From an uncultured Clostridia bacterium (GTDB lineage: Bacteria > Bacillota > Clostridia > Christensenellales > Borkfalkiaceae), in NCBI GenBank assembly GCA_947627015.1, contig CANQUL010000010.1, positions 1 to 33,807 of the forward strand: a stretch of DNA of 33,807 nucleotides. Direction: 5' to 3'. The position numbers and the translations under genes were made by a program. The notes beneath the pieces are model-generated. The model searched no databases. It saw nothing but the letters and a program-made list of their open reading frames with translations, and was not told where the DNA came from. Shown in pieces: positions 1 through 7,847 of the stretch. Each line of letters begins with the position of its first letter. The first letter of the stretch is position 1.

Positions 1-154
1 CGACGTGCGGGACAAGGCTTTCACGATGGTGACGGATATGATGACCGCCTTCCCCGACGAGTTCGACGCTCTGCTTGCAAAGGCGCGGCAGAAGAAGAAC
101 GGCAACTACCGCCCCTTCGTTAAGAGCAATCACAGCGGCAAGGACGGAAAATGA
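1..154 (+). CDS. C-terminal end of an unidentified protein (partial)
   Basis: An open frame runs in from the window edge (codons start at base 2) and stops at TGA 152-154, giving the last 50 residues. They are charged, with a Lys/Arg-rich tail (LLAKARQKKNGNYRPFVKSN). I do not recognise the family and no catalytic motif is visible. A small charged-protein gene follows on the same strand, then a strong terminator and a tRNA whose 3' end faces this side. That arrangement fits the end of an integrated mobile element, for example a mobilisation or recombinase gene tail, but this is inference from context only. Confidence 0.5.
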   Translation, partial: DVRDKAFTMVTDMMTAFPDEFDALLAKARQKKNGNYRPFVKSNHSGKDGK

Positions 155-199
155 CAATTTCATAAATCTATAAGGAGGTAAAAATATCGGTTAAACAGG

Positions 200-376
200 A
201 TGGGACGTAGGCGTAAAAAATCGGAAATTCCCGATTTTGAAATCAATGCACTTGCAAGAGCATTTTTGCCCCGAATCATAGAATTTTACAGAACGGAAGA
301 AGGTCAACGGGAATTTGCTCAATGGCAGGCAAAGAAACAACTGAATAAAAAAGAAAAAGATAAGAAGTCCTTTTGA
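200..376 (+). CDS. Small charged protein, 58 aa, with probable +1 frameshift continuation to 449
   Basis: ATG at 200 opens a 58-codon frame ending in TGA 374-376. The protein starts with a basic cluster (MGRRRKKSEIPDFE), then an amphipathic helix-like stretch (ALARAFLPRIIEFYRTEEGQ) and a Lys-rich end. Small proteins of this look occur in clostridial conjugative or mobilisable elements (from memory, not verified). The only good Shine-Dalgarno (AAGGAGG, about 172-178) lies about 21 nt from the ATG, which is too far, and there is no other start in frame. The frame stops at TTT-TGA. Shifting +1 there continues for 24 protein-like codons (EPIKDNREGFVSFPTGNRKY then RKAA) to TAA at 447-449, just before a terminator. 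The gene is therefore either an 82-aa protein made by frameshifting or one broken by a single inserted T. The sequence is AT-richer than the rest of the window. Confidence 0.5.
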   Translation: MGRRRKKSEIPDFEINALARAFLPRIIEFYRTEEGQREFAQWQAKKQLNKKEKDKKSF

Positions 377-454
377 ACCCATTAAGGACAATCGGGAAGG
401 TTTTGTATCGTTCCCGACGGGCAACCGCAAGTACCGAAAAGCGGCTTAAAAGGG

Positions 455-480
455 GAGCGGCAGGAAATTTCCTGCCGCTC
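455..480 (+). terminator. Rho-independent terminator, perfect 26-bp palindrome
   Basis: The palindrome GAGCGGCAGGAAA/TTTCCTGCCGCTC is followed by TTTCTCGTT. It sits 6 nt after the TAA (447-449) that ends the shifted frame of the small protein, which suggests the functional gene end is there and not at 376. Confidence 0.8.
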
Positions 481-517
481 TTTCTCGTTACATATAAAAT
501 GTTACAGATATAAAATA

Positions 518-558
518 AATCCGAACCAATCACGGGTCGCCATGATCGAGTTCGGATT
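518..558 (-). terminator. Terminator downstream of the tRNA
   Basis: The arms AATCCGAAC (518-526) and GTTCGGATT (550-558) form a 9-bp stem with a long loop. Read on the minus strand, T-rich sequence (TTATTTTAT) follows. It lies 9 nt past the CCA end of the minus-strand tRNA, so it probably ends that transcript. Confidence 0.6.
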
Positions 559-567
559 ATTTTGTTT

Positions 568-644
568 TGGTTGAGGTGACGTGACTTGAACACGCGACCT
601 CTTGGTCCCTAACCAAGCGCGCTACCAAACTGCGCTACACCTCA
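568..644 (-). tRNA. tRNA-Pro (anticodon AGG), CCA encoded, with unusual identity bases
   Basis: A full cloverleaf of 77 nt including CCA folds on the minus strand. The acceptor stem is TGAGGTG/CACCTCA, the D stem GCGC/GCGC, the anticodon stem CTTGG/CCAAG with loop TTAGGGA, and the T stem GCGTG/CACGT with loop TTCAAGT; discriminator A73 is followed by CCA. The loop puts U33 before A34-G35-G36 with G37, which is typical of tRNA-Pro and would read CCU. Two things are odd. A34 is rare in bacteria outside tRNA-Arg(ACG). The first pair is U1:A72, whereas bacterial tRNA-Pro normally has C1:G72, a ProRS identity pair. The T stem also has a G49:U65 wobble. It has its own promoter (676-703) and lies next to a possible mobile-element end. 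Confidence 0.9.
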
Positions 645-675
645 ATGCTTGCCTTCAGCGATGAAAGCACATCTT

Positions 676-703
676 ATTATAAAGAAATTTCCGAAAGTGT
701 CAA
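676..703 (-). promoter_or_regulatory. Sigma-A promoter of the tRNA-Pro gene
   Basis: On the minus strand the -35 TTGACA (698-703) and -10 TATAAT (676-681) both match consensus, with a 16-bp spacer. The predicted start is about 25 nt upstream of the tRNA 5' end at 644. Confidence 0.8.
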
Positions 704-747
704 GTGTTTTTGACCCCTTGCGGAAAAAATTTCTTTACGGGTCCGTT

Positions 748-1965
748 TTATCTTTCCGGATCGGGCGAGAGAGGCACATAGCCCGAGCGGGCGATCAGCG
801 TCTGCCCCTCGGCCGAGAGCAGCCATTCCACAAGCCGTTTTGAATTTTCCGAGGCGTTCTTCCGCGTGACAGCGTAAAATTTCACCGTGAAGGGATACAA
901 CTCCGCAGCAATGTTTTCCGAAGTGGGAGATATGCCGCCGACGGAGAGCATCTTTGCATGCGGGTTGGGACGCATGGTCGTCGCAAAGAAGCGATAGGAG
1001 TACCCAAGTGCGGGCATGGTACCCCTGTATTCGGTCGATATCGCATCCATCAGACTATTGGTCTCGACGAATCGTTTGTCGGGGAGCGGCTGCACGGCAA
1101 GAAGCGGAAGCCCCTTTTTCCGCATGATGCCCTGGATCCCCGACTGGCTGCCCGAACCCTCGGGCCGCTGCAAGAGGGCGATCCTTCCCCCATCTTCCCA
1201 TCCAAGCGTACGCCAATAGGCCGTCTTGCCCGAATAGACGTCATAGATCTGCTGTTCGGAAAGCCCGTCTATCGGATTGCGGTCGCCGACGAGAAAGACG
1301 AAGGCCTCCCTCCCGATGGGCGTAAGGGAGAGCTCCACGCCCGCCGACTGTGCATAGGCGAACTGGCTTTGGGCAGGGTAGGCCGTAAAGAACACGTCGC
1401 ATTCGCCCGCAACAAGCGCGCGGAACCCCCGTACGGTATTGGTGAAGTGCATGCTCCCCTCCCGCTCGCAGGCCTCCCTGTCATACACGGCCTCCGCGAC
1501 CGCGGCATAGACGGGATAGAGGGCCAACGCGCCGTCGAGAACGGGGAGATCGTCGTCCATCGAAAGGCTTGCGGGACCGTCGAGACGCGCGGTCAAACTG
1601 CCCGTGTAAGGAGCGTAATCCGTGAGCGGCGGGTCGCTGCCGCCCGTGGGATTGGGTTGGACGATCCACCAATCCAGACGAAGCGCCTTGGGGAAGAGCG
1701 CGCCCGAGAGGAGCACGGCGATCGCGAGAAATACGCACATGGGTGCGGTTTTTTTGGAGTAACGCATCCAGATGAGCCCCATCGAAGCGAGAAAGATCAG
1801 AAGGCAAAAGAAAATCGGAAGCGAGCCGAGGAAGTTGTCGACGGCGGAGAAGCGCGAGAGATATTCAAATCGCCATAAGAGAACGAGAAGGAGCGCAACG
1901 ACTCCCCCGCTCAAGCACAATTTTAAGACAATTTTTGCCGCTTTCAGCGCTTTCCCCTTAGACAT
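748..1965 (-). CDS. Membrane-anchored PstS-like substrate-binding protein
   Basis: The product is 405 aa. Three hydrophobic segments (about residues 13-31, 48-66 and 76-92) precede a periplasmic-binding-protein type 2 domain (about 110-405). Phosphate-binder-like signatures are visible: LDGALALYP near residue 143, a domain-swap region with FTNTVRGFRALVAGECDVFF, and GSGSQSG resembling the PstS TGSGTQ motif. Unlike PstS it has three TM helices in place of a lipobox, and no PstC/A/B genes are adjacent. It could be a sensor or ligand-capture protein and not a classical transporter part. The start follows a GAGGGGG Shine-Dalgarno and lies 12 nt after the upstream small membrane protein, so the two form an operon. 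The ligand is not certain. Confidence 0.7.
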   Translation of the reverse strand: MSKGKALKAAKIVLKLCLSGGVVALLLVLLWRFEYLSRFSAVDNFLGSLPIFFCLLIFLASMGLIWMRYSKKTAPMCVFLAIAVLLSGALFPKALRLDWWIVQPNPTGGSDPPLTDYAPYTGSLTARLDGPASLSMDDDLPVLDGALALYPVYAAVAEAVYDREACEREGSMHFTNTVRGFRALVAGECDVFFTAYPAQSQFAYAQSAGVELSLTPIGREAFVFLVGDRNPIDGLSEQQIYDVYSGKTAYWRTLGWEDGGRIALLQRPEGSGSQSGIQGIMRKKGLPLLAVQPLPDKRFVETNSLMDAISTEYRGTMPALGYSYRFFATTMRPNPHAKMLSVGGISPTSENIAAELYPFTVKFYAVTRKNASENSKRLVEWLLSAEGQTLIARSGYVPLSPDPER

Positions 1966-1977
1966 GGTATCCCCCTC

Positions 1978-2364
1978 TTACATGAATGTCAGCACGAGTG
2001 CGCCCGTACTGAAGAGGATGATCACGGTCGCAACGGCCACGATGGGAAGAAGAACGAGCACAATGTGAATGATAATGCCCGCCTTTTTCATGGTTTTTCG
2101 GTCGGAAAAGAGTGAGTAAAGGGAGATGGCGATGCTCAAAATGGGCGTGAGCGCGGCAAAAAACAAAAAGAATAGTCCGTAAGACGACAGCGGGGAAAAG
2201 GCAAGCGCCGTCAGGACGCCTCCCACGAGATACATGCAGAGAGACGGCACGAGCATGCCGTAAGAGCCCCGTTTTTTGGTACCCATGTCGGCATTTTCCT
2301 TCTGCTTTTCGAGATCTTCGGTCTGCTTTTCGGGATTTTCGGTCTGCGGATCGGGTAATTTCAT
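1978..2364 (-). CDS. Small membrane protein, 128 aa, unknown function
   Basis: The chosen ATG at 2364 has AAAGGAG 7 nt upstream and lies just downstream of a strong promoter. A longer in-frame reading back to 2523 would run over that promoter and is rejected. The first ~35 residues are polar with a Glu-Lys-Gln-rich repeat (PEKQTEDLEKQKENADMG). Three hydrophobic segments follow (roughly residues 42-62, 68-85 and 105-126), separated by a basic loop (FSDRKTMKK). I recognise no family. It is the first gene of a two-gene operon with the PstS-like protein, so the two may act together at the membrane. Confidence 0.65.
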   Translation of the reverse strand: MKLPDPQTENPEKQTEDLEKQKENADMGTKKRGSYGMLVPSLCMYLVGGVLTALAFSPLSSYGLFFLFFAALTPILSIAISLYSLFSDRKTMKKAGIIIHIVLVLLPIVAVATVIILFSTGALVLTFM

Positions 2365-2383
2365 CGTTTTCTCCTTTGGGTCG

Positions 2384-2412
2384 ATTATACCATACATGCC
2401 GGGAATTGTCAA
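2384..2412 (-). promoter_or_regulatory. Sigma-A promoter of the small membrane protein / PstS-like operon
   Basis: On the minus strand: -35 TTGACA (2407-2412), 17-bp spacer, extended -10 TGG-TATAAT (TATAAT at 2384-2389). Both hexamers are consensus. It is divergent from the ABC exporter promoter about 70 bp away. Confidence 0.85.
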
Positions 2413-2480
2413 GAGGTTTCCCGAAAAAAACAGACCGGGAGCCGTCTTGCATGATTTTACACAATTTTCATGGATTTTCC

Positions 2481-2509
2481 TTTTCATCCGCCCGAATTTG
2501 TGGTATAAT
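2481..2509 (+). promoter_or_regulatory. Promoter of the ABC exporter operon
   Basis: The extended -10 TGG-TATAAT (TATAAT at 2504-2509) is strong. The best -35 at 17 bp spacing is TTTTCA (2481-2486), a 4/6 match. The ATG lies at 2537 with AAAGGAG before it. Confidence 0.7.
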
Positions 2510-2536
2510 ATGGTGAAATCCACAAAAGGAGTGCCT

Positions 2537-3238
2537 ATGAGTTACTTATCCTTGAGCCATGTCGGAAAACAGTACCGGACCGGCAGCGTAACGGTGGACG
2601 CCCTGAAAGACGTCTCGTTCGAGCTCGACGACGGAGAATTTGCCGTGGTGCTCGGTTCGAGCGGGGCGGGAAAGACCACGCTTCTCAACCTGCTCGGCGG
2701 CATGGATACCGCGACCGAGGGAACCATCGTACTCGACGGGAAGAACGTGACAAAGCTCTCACGGCGCGAGCTCACCGAATACCGCCGGAATGACATCGGA
2801 TTCGTCTTTCAGTTCTACAATCTGATGCCCAACCTCACGGCACTCGAAAACGTGGAGATCGCCGTCGAGATCTGCAAGAACGCCCTGCCGCCCAAGGAGA
2901 TCCTCGAGGAAGTGGGACTCGGCGAGCGGCTCATGAGCTTTCCCGCCCAGCTCTCGGGAGGAGAGCAGCAGCGCGTGGCCATTGCGCGTGCCATGGCGAA
3001 GAATCCCAAGCTACTCCTCTGCGACGAGCCGACGGGCGCCCTCGACTATGCGACGGGCAAGCGCATCTTAAAGCTCCTCTATGACGTCTCCAAAAAGCAG
3101 AGAAAGCCCGTCATCATCGTGACGCATAACGCCGCGCTCAAGGGCATGGCCGACAAAGTCATTTCCATCAAGAGCGGGAGCATCGAGCGCATCGAATGCA
3201 ATCCCCATCCTACCCCCATTGAGGAGATCGAGTGGTGA
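2537..3238 (+). CDS. ABC transporter ATP-binding protein (MacB/LolD type)
   Basis: The 233-aa product is a complete ABC ATPase that powers the permease encoded next. Walker A GSSGAGKT (about 41-48), Q-loop [10 protein letters not shown], signature [16 protein letters not shown], Walker [13 protein letters not shown] and the H-loop IIVTHN are all intact. PTGALD and the short ~230-aa length are typical of the LolD/MacB subfamily, which drives mechanotransmission exporters of lipoproteins, peptides or antibiotics. The ATG at 2537 is chosen over any upstream in-frame start because AAAGGAG sits just before it and the promoter -10 lies at 2504-2509. The stop overlaps the start of the permease gene, so the two are translationally coupled. 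Confidence 0.93.
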   Translation: MSYLSLSHVGKQYRTGSVTVDALKDVSFELDDGEFAVVLGSSGAGKTTLLNLLGGMDTATEGTIVLDGKNVTKLSRRELTEYRRNDIGFVFQFYNLMPNLTALENVEIAVEICKNALPPKEILEEVGLGERLMSFPAQLSGGEQQRVAIARAMAKNPKLLLCDEPTGALDYATGKRILKLLYDVSKKQRKPVIIVTHNAALKGMADKVISIKSGSIERIECNPHPTPIEEIEW

Positions 3239-5184
3239 AAACGTACCTCAAGACATTTCTGCGCATGTTCGCAAGGCATAAGGCGCGGCTCGTGTCCATC
3301 ATTCTGATGGTGCTCGTGAGCGTGGGCTTTTCCGCGGGCATTGGCATGGCGACGGACAAGATGGACTATGCGCTCGACGCCGTGTACCGCGACGAAAATC
3401 TCTACGATCTCCTCATAAAGAGCACGCGCACGGACGGGTTTACCGATGAGGAACGCGCCCTTCTCTCCTCCCGCTACGGAGAACATCTTCTGCTCTCGTC
3501 CTCTCTCGAATTCGAGGAGGCGGCGACGGAGACCACGGCGGAAATGTTCGGCCTCACGATTACGACAAGGATGACCTTCGAAGGGGTCGGAAACGGCGTT
3601 TCGAAGGTGTACTTCTACGACATGCCCCCCTCGGACGTGCCCATCGATAAGCTGGAGGTGTTAGAAGAAGCCGAACGGCCCGACGATCTTCCGGACAGTG
3701 TGTACGATGTCTATGTCGAACGCGAGACGCCGCAGCTCAAGGGCTATGCGCTCGGCTCAACGCTCAAGGCGTCCGTTGTCATCGACCTCGGCGCCCTCGG
3801 AACGCAGACGAACGAATATTCCTTCTTCGTGCGCGGCATCATCGAAAATCCCGTCCACATGGCGACGCGGAAGGATATCTCCCTGCAATTTACCGATGAC
3901 GCAGGTGAGCAGAAACAGCTCGAAAGCATCTTCTATCTCTTTGAACAGGGCCCTGCCGCGGACGGCGGAATGGGAAGGCTCTCCCCTCCCGCGAACGACG
4001 CGTACATCACCCTCGAACGGGACGGCGCACTCGTGCTGTCCGGCTCCTATCTCGACCGCATCCGGACCGAGAAGGCGGAACTCGAGGCACTTTTTTCTCC
4101 CTTGGGCGATGCGGTCAAGGTGCTCACCCTCGACGACTGCTTTTCGACGTCCTCCTTCCATGCCTATGCAAAAAAGATCGAGGGCATCGGATGTATCATG
4201 ATGGCCGTATTCCTTGCCGTCACCCTGCTCGTGGTGCTCTCCACCATGACGCGCCTCCTCGAGGAGGAACGTGCGCAGATCGCATGCCTTTCCACGCTCG
4301 GCTACGGCCCCGCGGCCATCCTCGTAAAGTACCTTCTCTTTGCGCTGCTCGGGACAATCATCGGCGCTTTCGGAGGCTACTTTGCGGGCATGGGGCTTGC
4401 GTACATCGTCTACAAGAACTTTGAATGGAACTTTGCGCTGCCGCCCTTCCCCTCGCGCGTGTCCACTGTCTTTTACTTCCTCGTTGCGGGCGTCATCCTT
4501 GCTTCGACGCTCGCCGCAACGCTGATCTCCGGGCTCAGAAAGACGGGAGAACGCCCCGCCGTGCTGCTCCGTCCCAAGGCGCCGCGGCCGGGGAAGAAGG
4601 TCATCCTCGAACGCATCCCCATCCTTTGGGAACGCTTCTCCTTCCGCTATAAGTCCTCGCTCCGCAACGTACTGCGGTACAAGACGCGCTTTTTGATGAC
4701 AGTCGTTGCGGTCATGGCCTCGACTGCGCTCGTCCTCGCGGGACTCGCCGTCCTCGACTGCTGCATCTTTCAGGACGTCGGGACCGCGGCGATGATCGGC
4801 GTGAGCGTCGTCGTGCTCGTCTTTGCCGCCCTGCTCAACTTTGTCGTCATCTACACGCTCACGAACATCAACATCTCGGAACGGGAGCGCGAACTTGCCA
4901 CCCTCATGGTGCTCGGCTATCATGACGGAGAGGTCGCCGGCTATGTCTACCGCGAGATCTACCTCACGGGCGCCATCGGGATCGCACTCGGCCTGCCCGC
5001 GGGGTGTCTGCTCTGTCTCTTCCTCTTCCGGGTGATGGAGTTCGGATCGCTCGCGGCCATGAATTGGTATACATGGGTACTCGCGCCTCTCCTGTCCCTC
5101 CTCTTTACCTTTATCGTCACTCTGATGCTGCGGCATAAGATCGTCTCCATCCGGATGAACGATTCGCTCAAAGCCGTCGAATAA
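3232..5184 (+). CDS. FtsX-like (MacB-type) ABC transporter permease
   Basis: The 650-aa membrane component partners the ATPase just upstream. A first TM helix (about residues 17-35) is followed by a large extracytoplasmic domain (about 40-315), then two FtsX-type membrane blocks: helices near 318-340, 365-390 and 415-440, and near 485-510, 520-545, 580-605 and 617-640. This long form, with two FtsX domains, is common in Bacillota exporters of peptides or antimicrobials; the substrate cannot be told here. The start is GTG at 3232 or the next codon GTG at 3235. The latter gives a GTGA overlap with the upstream stop and better spacing (8 nt) from GAGGAG. No two-component system of the BceRS kind is adjacent. 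Confidence 0.88.
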   Translation: MVKTYLKTFLRMFARHKARLVSIILMVLVSVGFSAGIGMATDKMDYALDAVYRDENLYDLLIKSTRTDGFTDEERALLSSRYGEHLLLSSSLEFEEAATETTAEMFGLTITTRMTFEGVGNGVSKVYFYDMPPSDVPIDKLEVLEEAERPDDLPDSVYDVYVERETPQLKGYALGSTLKASVVIDLGALGTQTNEYSFFVRGIIENPVHMATRKDISLQFTDDAGEQKQLESIFYLFEQGPAADGGMGRLSPPANDAYITLERDGALVLSGSYLDRIRTEKAELEALFSPLGDAVKVLTLDDCFSTSSFHAYAKKIEGIGCIMMAVFLAVTLLVVLSTMTRLLEEERAQIACLSTLGYGPAAILVKYLLFALLGTIIGAFGGYFAGMGLAYIVYKNFEWNFALPPFPSRVSTVFYFLVAGVILASTLAATLISGLRKTGERPAVLLRPKAPRPGKKVILERIPILWERFSFRYKSSLRNVLRYKTRFLMTVVAVMASTALVLAGLAVLDCCIFQDVGTAAMIGVSVVVLVFAALLNFVVIYTLTNINISERERELATLMVLGYHDGEVAGYVYREIYLTGAIGIALGLPAGCLLCLFLFRVMEFGSLAAMNWYTWVLAPLLSLLFTFIVTLMLRHKIVSIRMNDSLKAVE

Positions 5185-5232
5185 CGCGACCCCATGTGCC
5201 GAAAACCAAGTTGAAATTGTCTGTCCGTCGAA

Positions 5233-5260
5233 AAGGCCCTCCCGGATCCGGGAGGGCCTT
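5233..5260. terminator. Bidirectional terminator between exporter and feo operons
   Basis: A perfect 28-bp palindrome (arms AAGGCCCTCCCGGA / TCCGGGAGGGCCTT) lies between the convergent permease and feo genes. The minus-strand copy is followed by TTTT, so it is a better terminator for the feo operon; the plus side has only a weak T tract. Confidence 0.8.
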
Positions 5261-5289
5261 TCCGAAGATTTATGGAGATGAAAGGATGG

Positions 5290-5457
5290 TCATTTTTCGT
5301 GCTTTTGCGCGTCCTTGCAGGCCGCACAGTGCGGACAGCTTTCGCAACCGCAGTCGCACGACGATTTTCCGTGTTTTTTCCGATAGACGGAGAGCCCGAT
5401 GACGAACAGGACATAGGCCGCCGCGACTACGATGATGAAGATTTCCCACCACGTCAT
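5290..5457 (-). CDS. FeoB-associated Cys-rich membrane protein
   Basis: This 55-aa protein starts with ATG at 5457, overlapping the feoB stop by 4 nt (ATGA), and ends at TGA 5290-5292. It has one N-terminal TM helix (residues 5-25, starting MTWWEIFIIVV) with a basic end (YRKKHGK), followed by a cytoplasmic Cys cluster, CDCGCESCPHCAACK, with six Cys in 14 residues. Short proteins of this layout downstream of feoB are annotated as FeoB-associated Cys-rich proteins and are thought to help ferrous-iron transport, possibly by handling metal at the pore exit. Family, position and overlap all agree. Confidence 0.9.
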   Translation of the reverse strand: MTWWEIFIIVVAAAYVLFVIGLSVYRKKHGKSSCDCGCESCPHCAACKDAQKHEK

Positions 5458-7847
5458 GTTTCGTCCTCCCCGTCTGCGATTGCAGCCTCTTTTAAGGGCT
5501 CATCCGCGGACATGGTGTCGTCCTTTTCGATGGGATGCTTCTTATTCCAAAAGATGATGCCGAGGACTGCCGCTGCGGTGAGCGCGGCGACGATGAACAC
5601 CGTCCACCACCAGCTTCCCACAAGGTAGATGACCGTTCCGACGATGTAGGAAGTCACGATCCAGAAGAGGAGCGTCCACCGGAACTTGCCCTCGGGAAGC
5701 TCCGCTCTTGCCGTAGCGCAGGCGGCGAAGCAGGGAATGGTCGTCATGTTGAAGGCGATGAATGCGATAAGAGCGGGAATGGTGATGCCCGTGGCCTCGA
5801 TCATGGCGACGGCCTCCGCGACGCCCTCTTCGGTGGCGATGTATTGCCCCGCGACGCAGGCCGCGAGCGTTCCGAACGTCGCGATGACGTTCTCCTTGGC
5901 GACGAGTCCCGTGATGGCGGCAACGGCGAACACCCAGCCGAAGTTCACGACCGTTCCGTCGATCTCCTTTACGCACTGCGAGCCGAAGCCGAGCGGCGTG
6001 AAGAGCGGTTGGATGAGCATGCCGACAGAGCCGAGGATGCTCTGGTCTGCGTGCATGTTTGCGAGAATAATCTCCCCTTCGTATTCGATCTCCTCGGGCA
6101 GGAAGCGCCAATCCCACGAGAAGTTGGAGAGGAACCAGATGACGACCGTGGACGCAAAGATGATGGTGAAGGCCTTTTTTACAAAGTGCTTGGTCTTATC
6201 CCACAGGTGGATCATGAGGCCCTTGGGAAGGGGCAGATGGTAGGCGGGAAGTTCCATGATGAAGGGAGGCGTTTCCCCGCGCATGGTGGTGTTCCGCATG
6301 AGAAGCACGCACACAATAGCCGTTACGATGCCGATGAGGTACATCGAATAGGTGATGAGGTCGGCGTTCCCCACCCCGAACACCTGCACGATGCCGCCCG
6401 CGATAGCCGTCAGAATGGGCAGTTTTGCCCCGCACGAGAACATGGGAATGACGCGGATGGTCGCCGTGCGTTCCTTATCGTCGGCAAGCGTACGGGTGTT
6501 GATCATGGCGGGCAGCGAGCAGCCGAAGCCCATGATCATGGGCATGAAGGCTCTGCCCGAGAGGCCGAAGCGGCGGAAGATGCGGTCGAGGATGAAGGCG
6601 ACGCGCGCCATGTAGCCGCTGTCCTCCAAAATGGAGAAGAAGAGGAACAACGTGAGGATCTGCGGCAGGAAGCCGAGGACGGCGGAAAGACCGCCCCAGA
6701 TGCCCTCTCCCACAAAGCTCCCCACCCAGAGGGGCGCATTGCCGGTGACGAGTTCGATGAGCACGCCCACCCAGTTGAGCAGCCAGTTAAAGAGGTTGGT
6801 CAGGATGACGCCCGGGGAGAATACCGCGCCGTCGTAGAAACAGGCGAGAAGAGCGACCCCGGGATTGGCCGTGTCGAAGCCGAGATCGCCGAGCGTGGGA
6901 AGCGCGGTTTTGCCGAGGGACATCCATCCGTTGATGAAGAGAAAGTCCTCGGAGAAGGTCAGGTGGAAGATGGCGAAGAGGATGACGAGGAAGATGGGAA
7001 TGCCCCAGATCTTATGCGTCAGGATCTTGTCGGCCCTGTCGCTCTTTGTGAGCGCTTCGCCGCCCCTTTCCTTCCGCTGATAGGCGGCCGAATAGTTGGC
7101 GGAAATGTACTTGTATCTTGCATCCGCAACGACAGCCTCGAGGTCGTCGCCGAAGGTCTCGTCCTCAAAGGTGGCCTTGAACTCGTCTACCATGCCCACG
7201 AGCTCGGGGTGCATTTTGACTTCGATCTCGTCCATCTCGGCGAGTTTGACGGCGTGGAAGAGCGGTGCATCCACCTTGGCGCCCTTGAGGGCGATGGTGA
7301 CGTCGCGCACGAGGTGGGCAAGGGGCGAATCGTGCAGGACCGTGGTGCCCGTGCGCGGTTTTTTTGCGATGCAGACCGCCCTGTCCATGAGTTCCTTGAT
7401 CCCCGTGCCCTTAAGGGCCGAGATGGTGACGACGGGAAGGCCTATTTTTGCTTCGAGCTCCTTGGCGTCGATGCGGTCGCCGCTCTTTTCCACCGCGTCC
7501 ATCATGTTGAGCGCGATGATGACGGGCACGTCGATCTCCATGAGCTGGGTCGTGAGGTAGAGATTCCTTTCAAGATTGGTCGCGTCGACGACGTCGATGA
7601 CGCAGTCGGGCTTTTCATCGAGGATAAAGTTGCGGGAGATGACCTCTTCGGGCGTATAGGGCGAGAGCGAATAGATGCCGGGGAGATCGACGATGTCAAC
7701 GGGCTCGTCGCCCCGCTTGTAGGTGCCCTCCCGCTTGTCAACGGTGACGCCCGGCCAGTTGCCGACGTACGCCGTGGAGCCCGTGAGGAGGTTGAAGAGC
7801 GTGGTCTTGCCGCAGTTGGGGTTGCCCGCCAATGCAAACTTCATCAT
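5454..7847 (-). CDS. feoB: Ferrous iron transporter B
   Basis: The 797-aa FeoB has an N-terminal G domain with G1 GNPNCGKTT (residues 8-16), the G2 Thr in TVDKREG, G3 DLPGIY and G4 NMMD, then a helical GDI-like domain and a polytopic membrane domain. The two Cys-containing gate motifs (GFGCSLPA and MFSCGAKLPI) are intact, as expected for a working Fe2+ permease. The start is the first of two Met codons; GGAGG lies 7 nt upstream and the ATG overlaps the feoA stop. The C-terminal ~25 residues are a charged tail (ending AAIADGEDET). It lies in the operon feoA-feoA-feoB-Cys-rich protein, under a promoter with three palindromic sites. Confidence 0.97.
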   Translation of the reverse strand: MMKFALAGNPNCGKTTLFNLLTGSTAYVGNWPGVTVDKREGTYKRGDEPVDIVDLPGIYSLSPYTPEEVISRNFILDEKPDCVIDVVDATNLERNLYLTTQLMEIDVPVIIALNMMDAVEKSGDRIDAKELEAKIGLPVVTISALKGTGIKELMDRAVCIAKKPRTGTTVLHDSPLAHLVRDVTIALKGAKVDAPLFHAVKLAEMDEIEVKMHPELVGMVDEFKATFEDETFGDDLEAVVADARYKYISANYSAAYQRKERGGEALTKSDRADKILTHKIWGIPIFLVILFAIFHLTFSEDFLFINGWMSLGKTALPTLGDLGFDTANPGVALLACFYDGAVFSPGVILTNLFNWLLNWVGVLIELVTGNAPLWVGSFVGEGIWGGLSAVLGFLPQILTLFLFFSILEDSGYMARVAFILDRIFRRFGLSGRAFMPMIMGFGCSLPAMINTRTLADDKERTATIRVIPMFSCGAKLPILTAIAGGIVQVFGVGNADLITYSMYLIGIVTAIVCVLLMRNTTMRGETPPFIMELPAYHLPLPKGLMIHLWDKTKHFVKKAFTIIFASTVVIWFLSNFSWDWRFLPEEIEYEGEIILANMHADQSILGSVGMLIQPLFTPLGFGSQCVKEIDGTVVNFGWVFAVAAITGLVAKENVIATFGTLAACVAGQYIATEEGVAEAVAMIEATGITIPALIAFIAFNMTTIPCFAACATARAELPEGKFRWTLLFWIVTSYIVGTVIYLVGSWWWTVFIVAALTAAAVLGIIFWNKKHPIEKDDTMSADEPLKEAAIADGEDET

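Noticed and set aside
2276..2536. Upstream extension of the ABC ATPase frame
   Set aside because: It would run through the divergent promoters and the opposite gene; the ABC domain begins right after the ATG at 2537.
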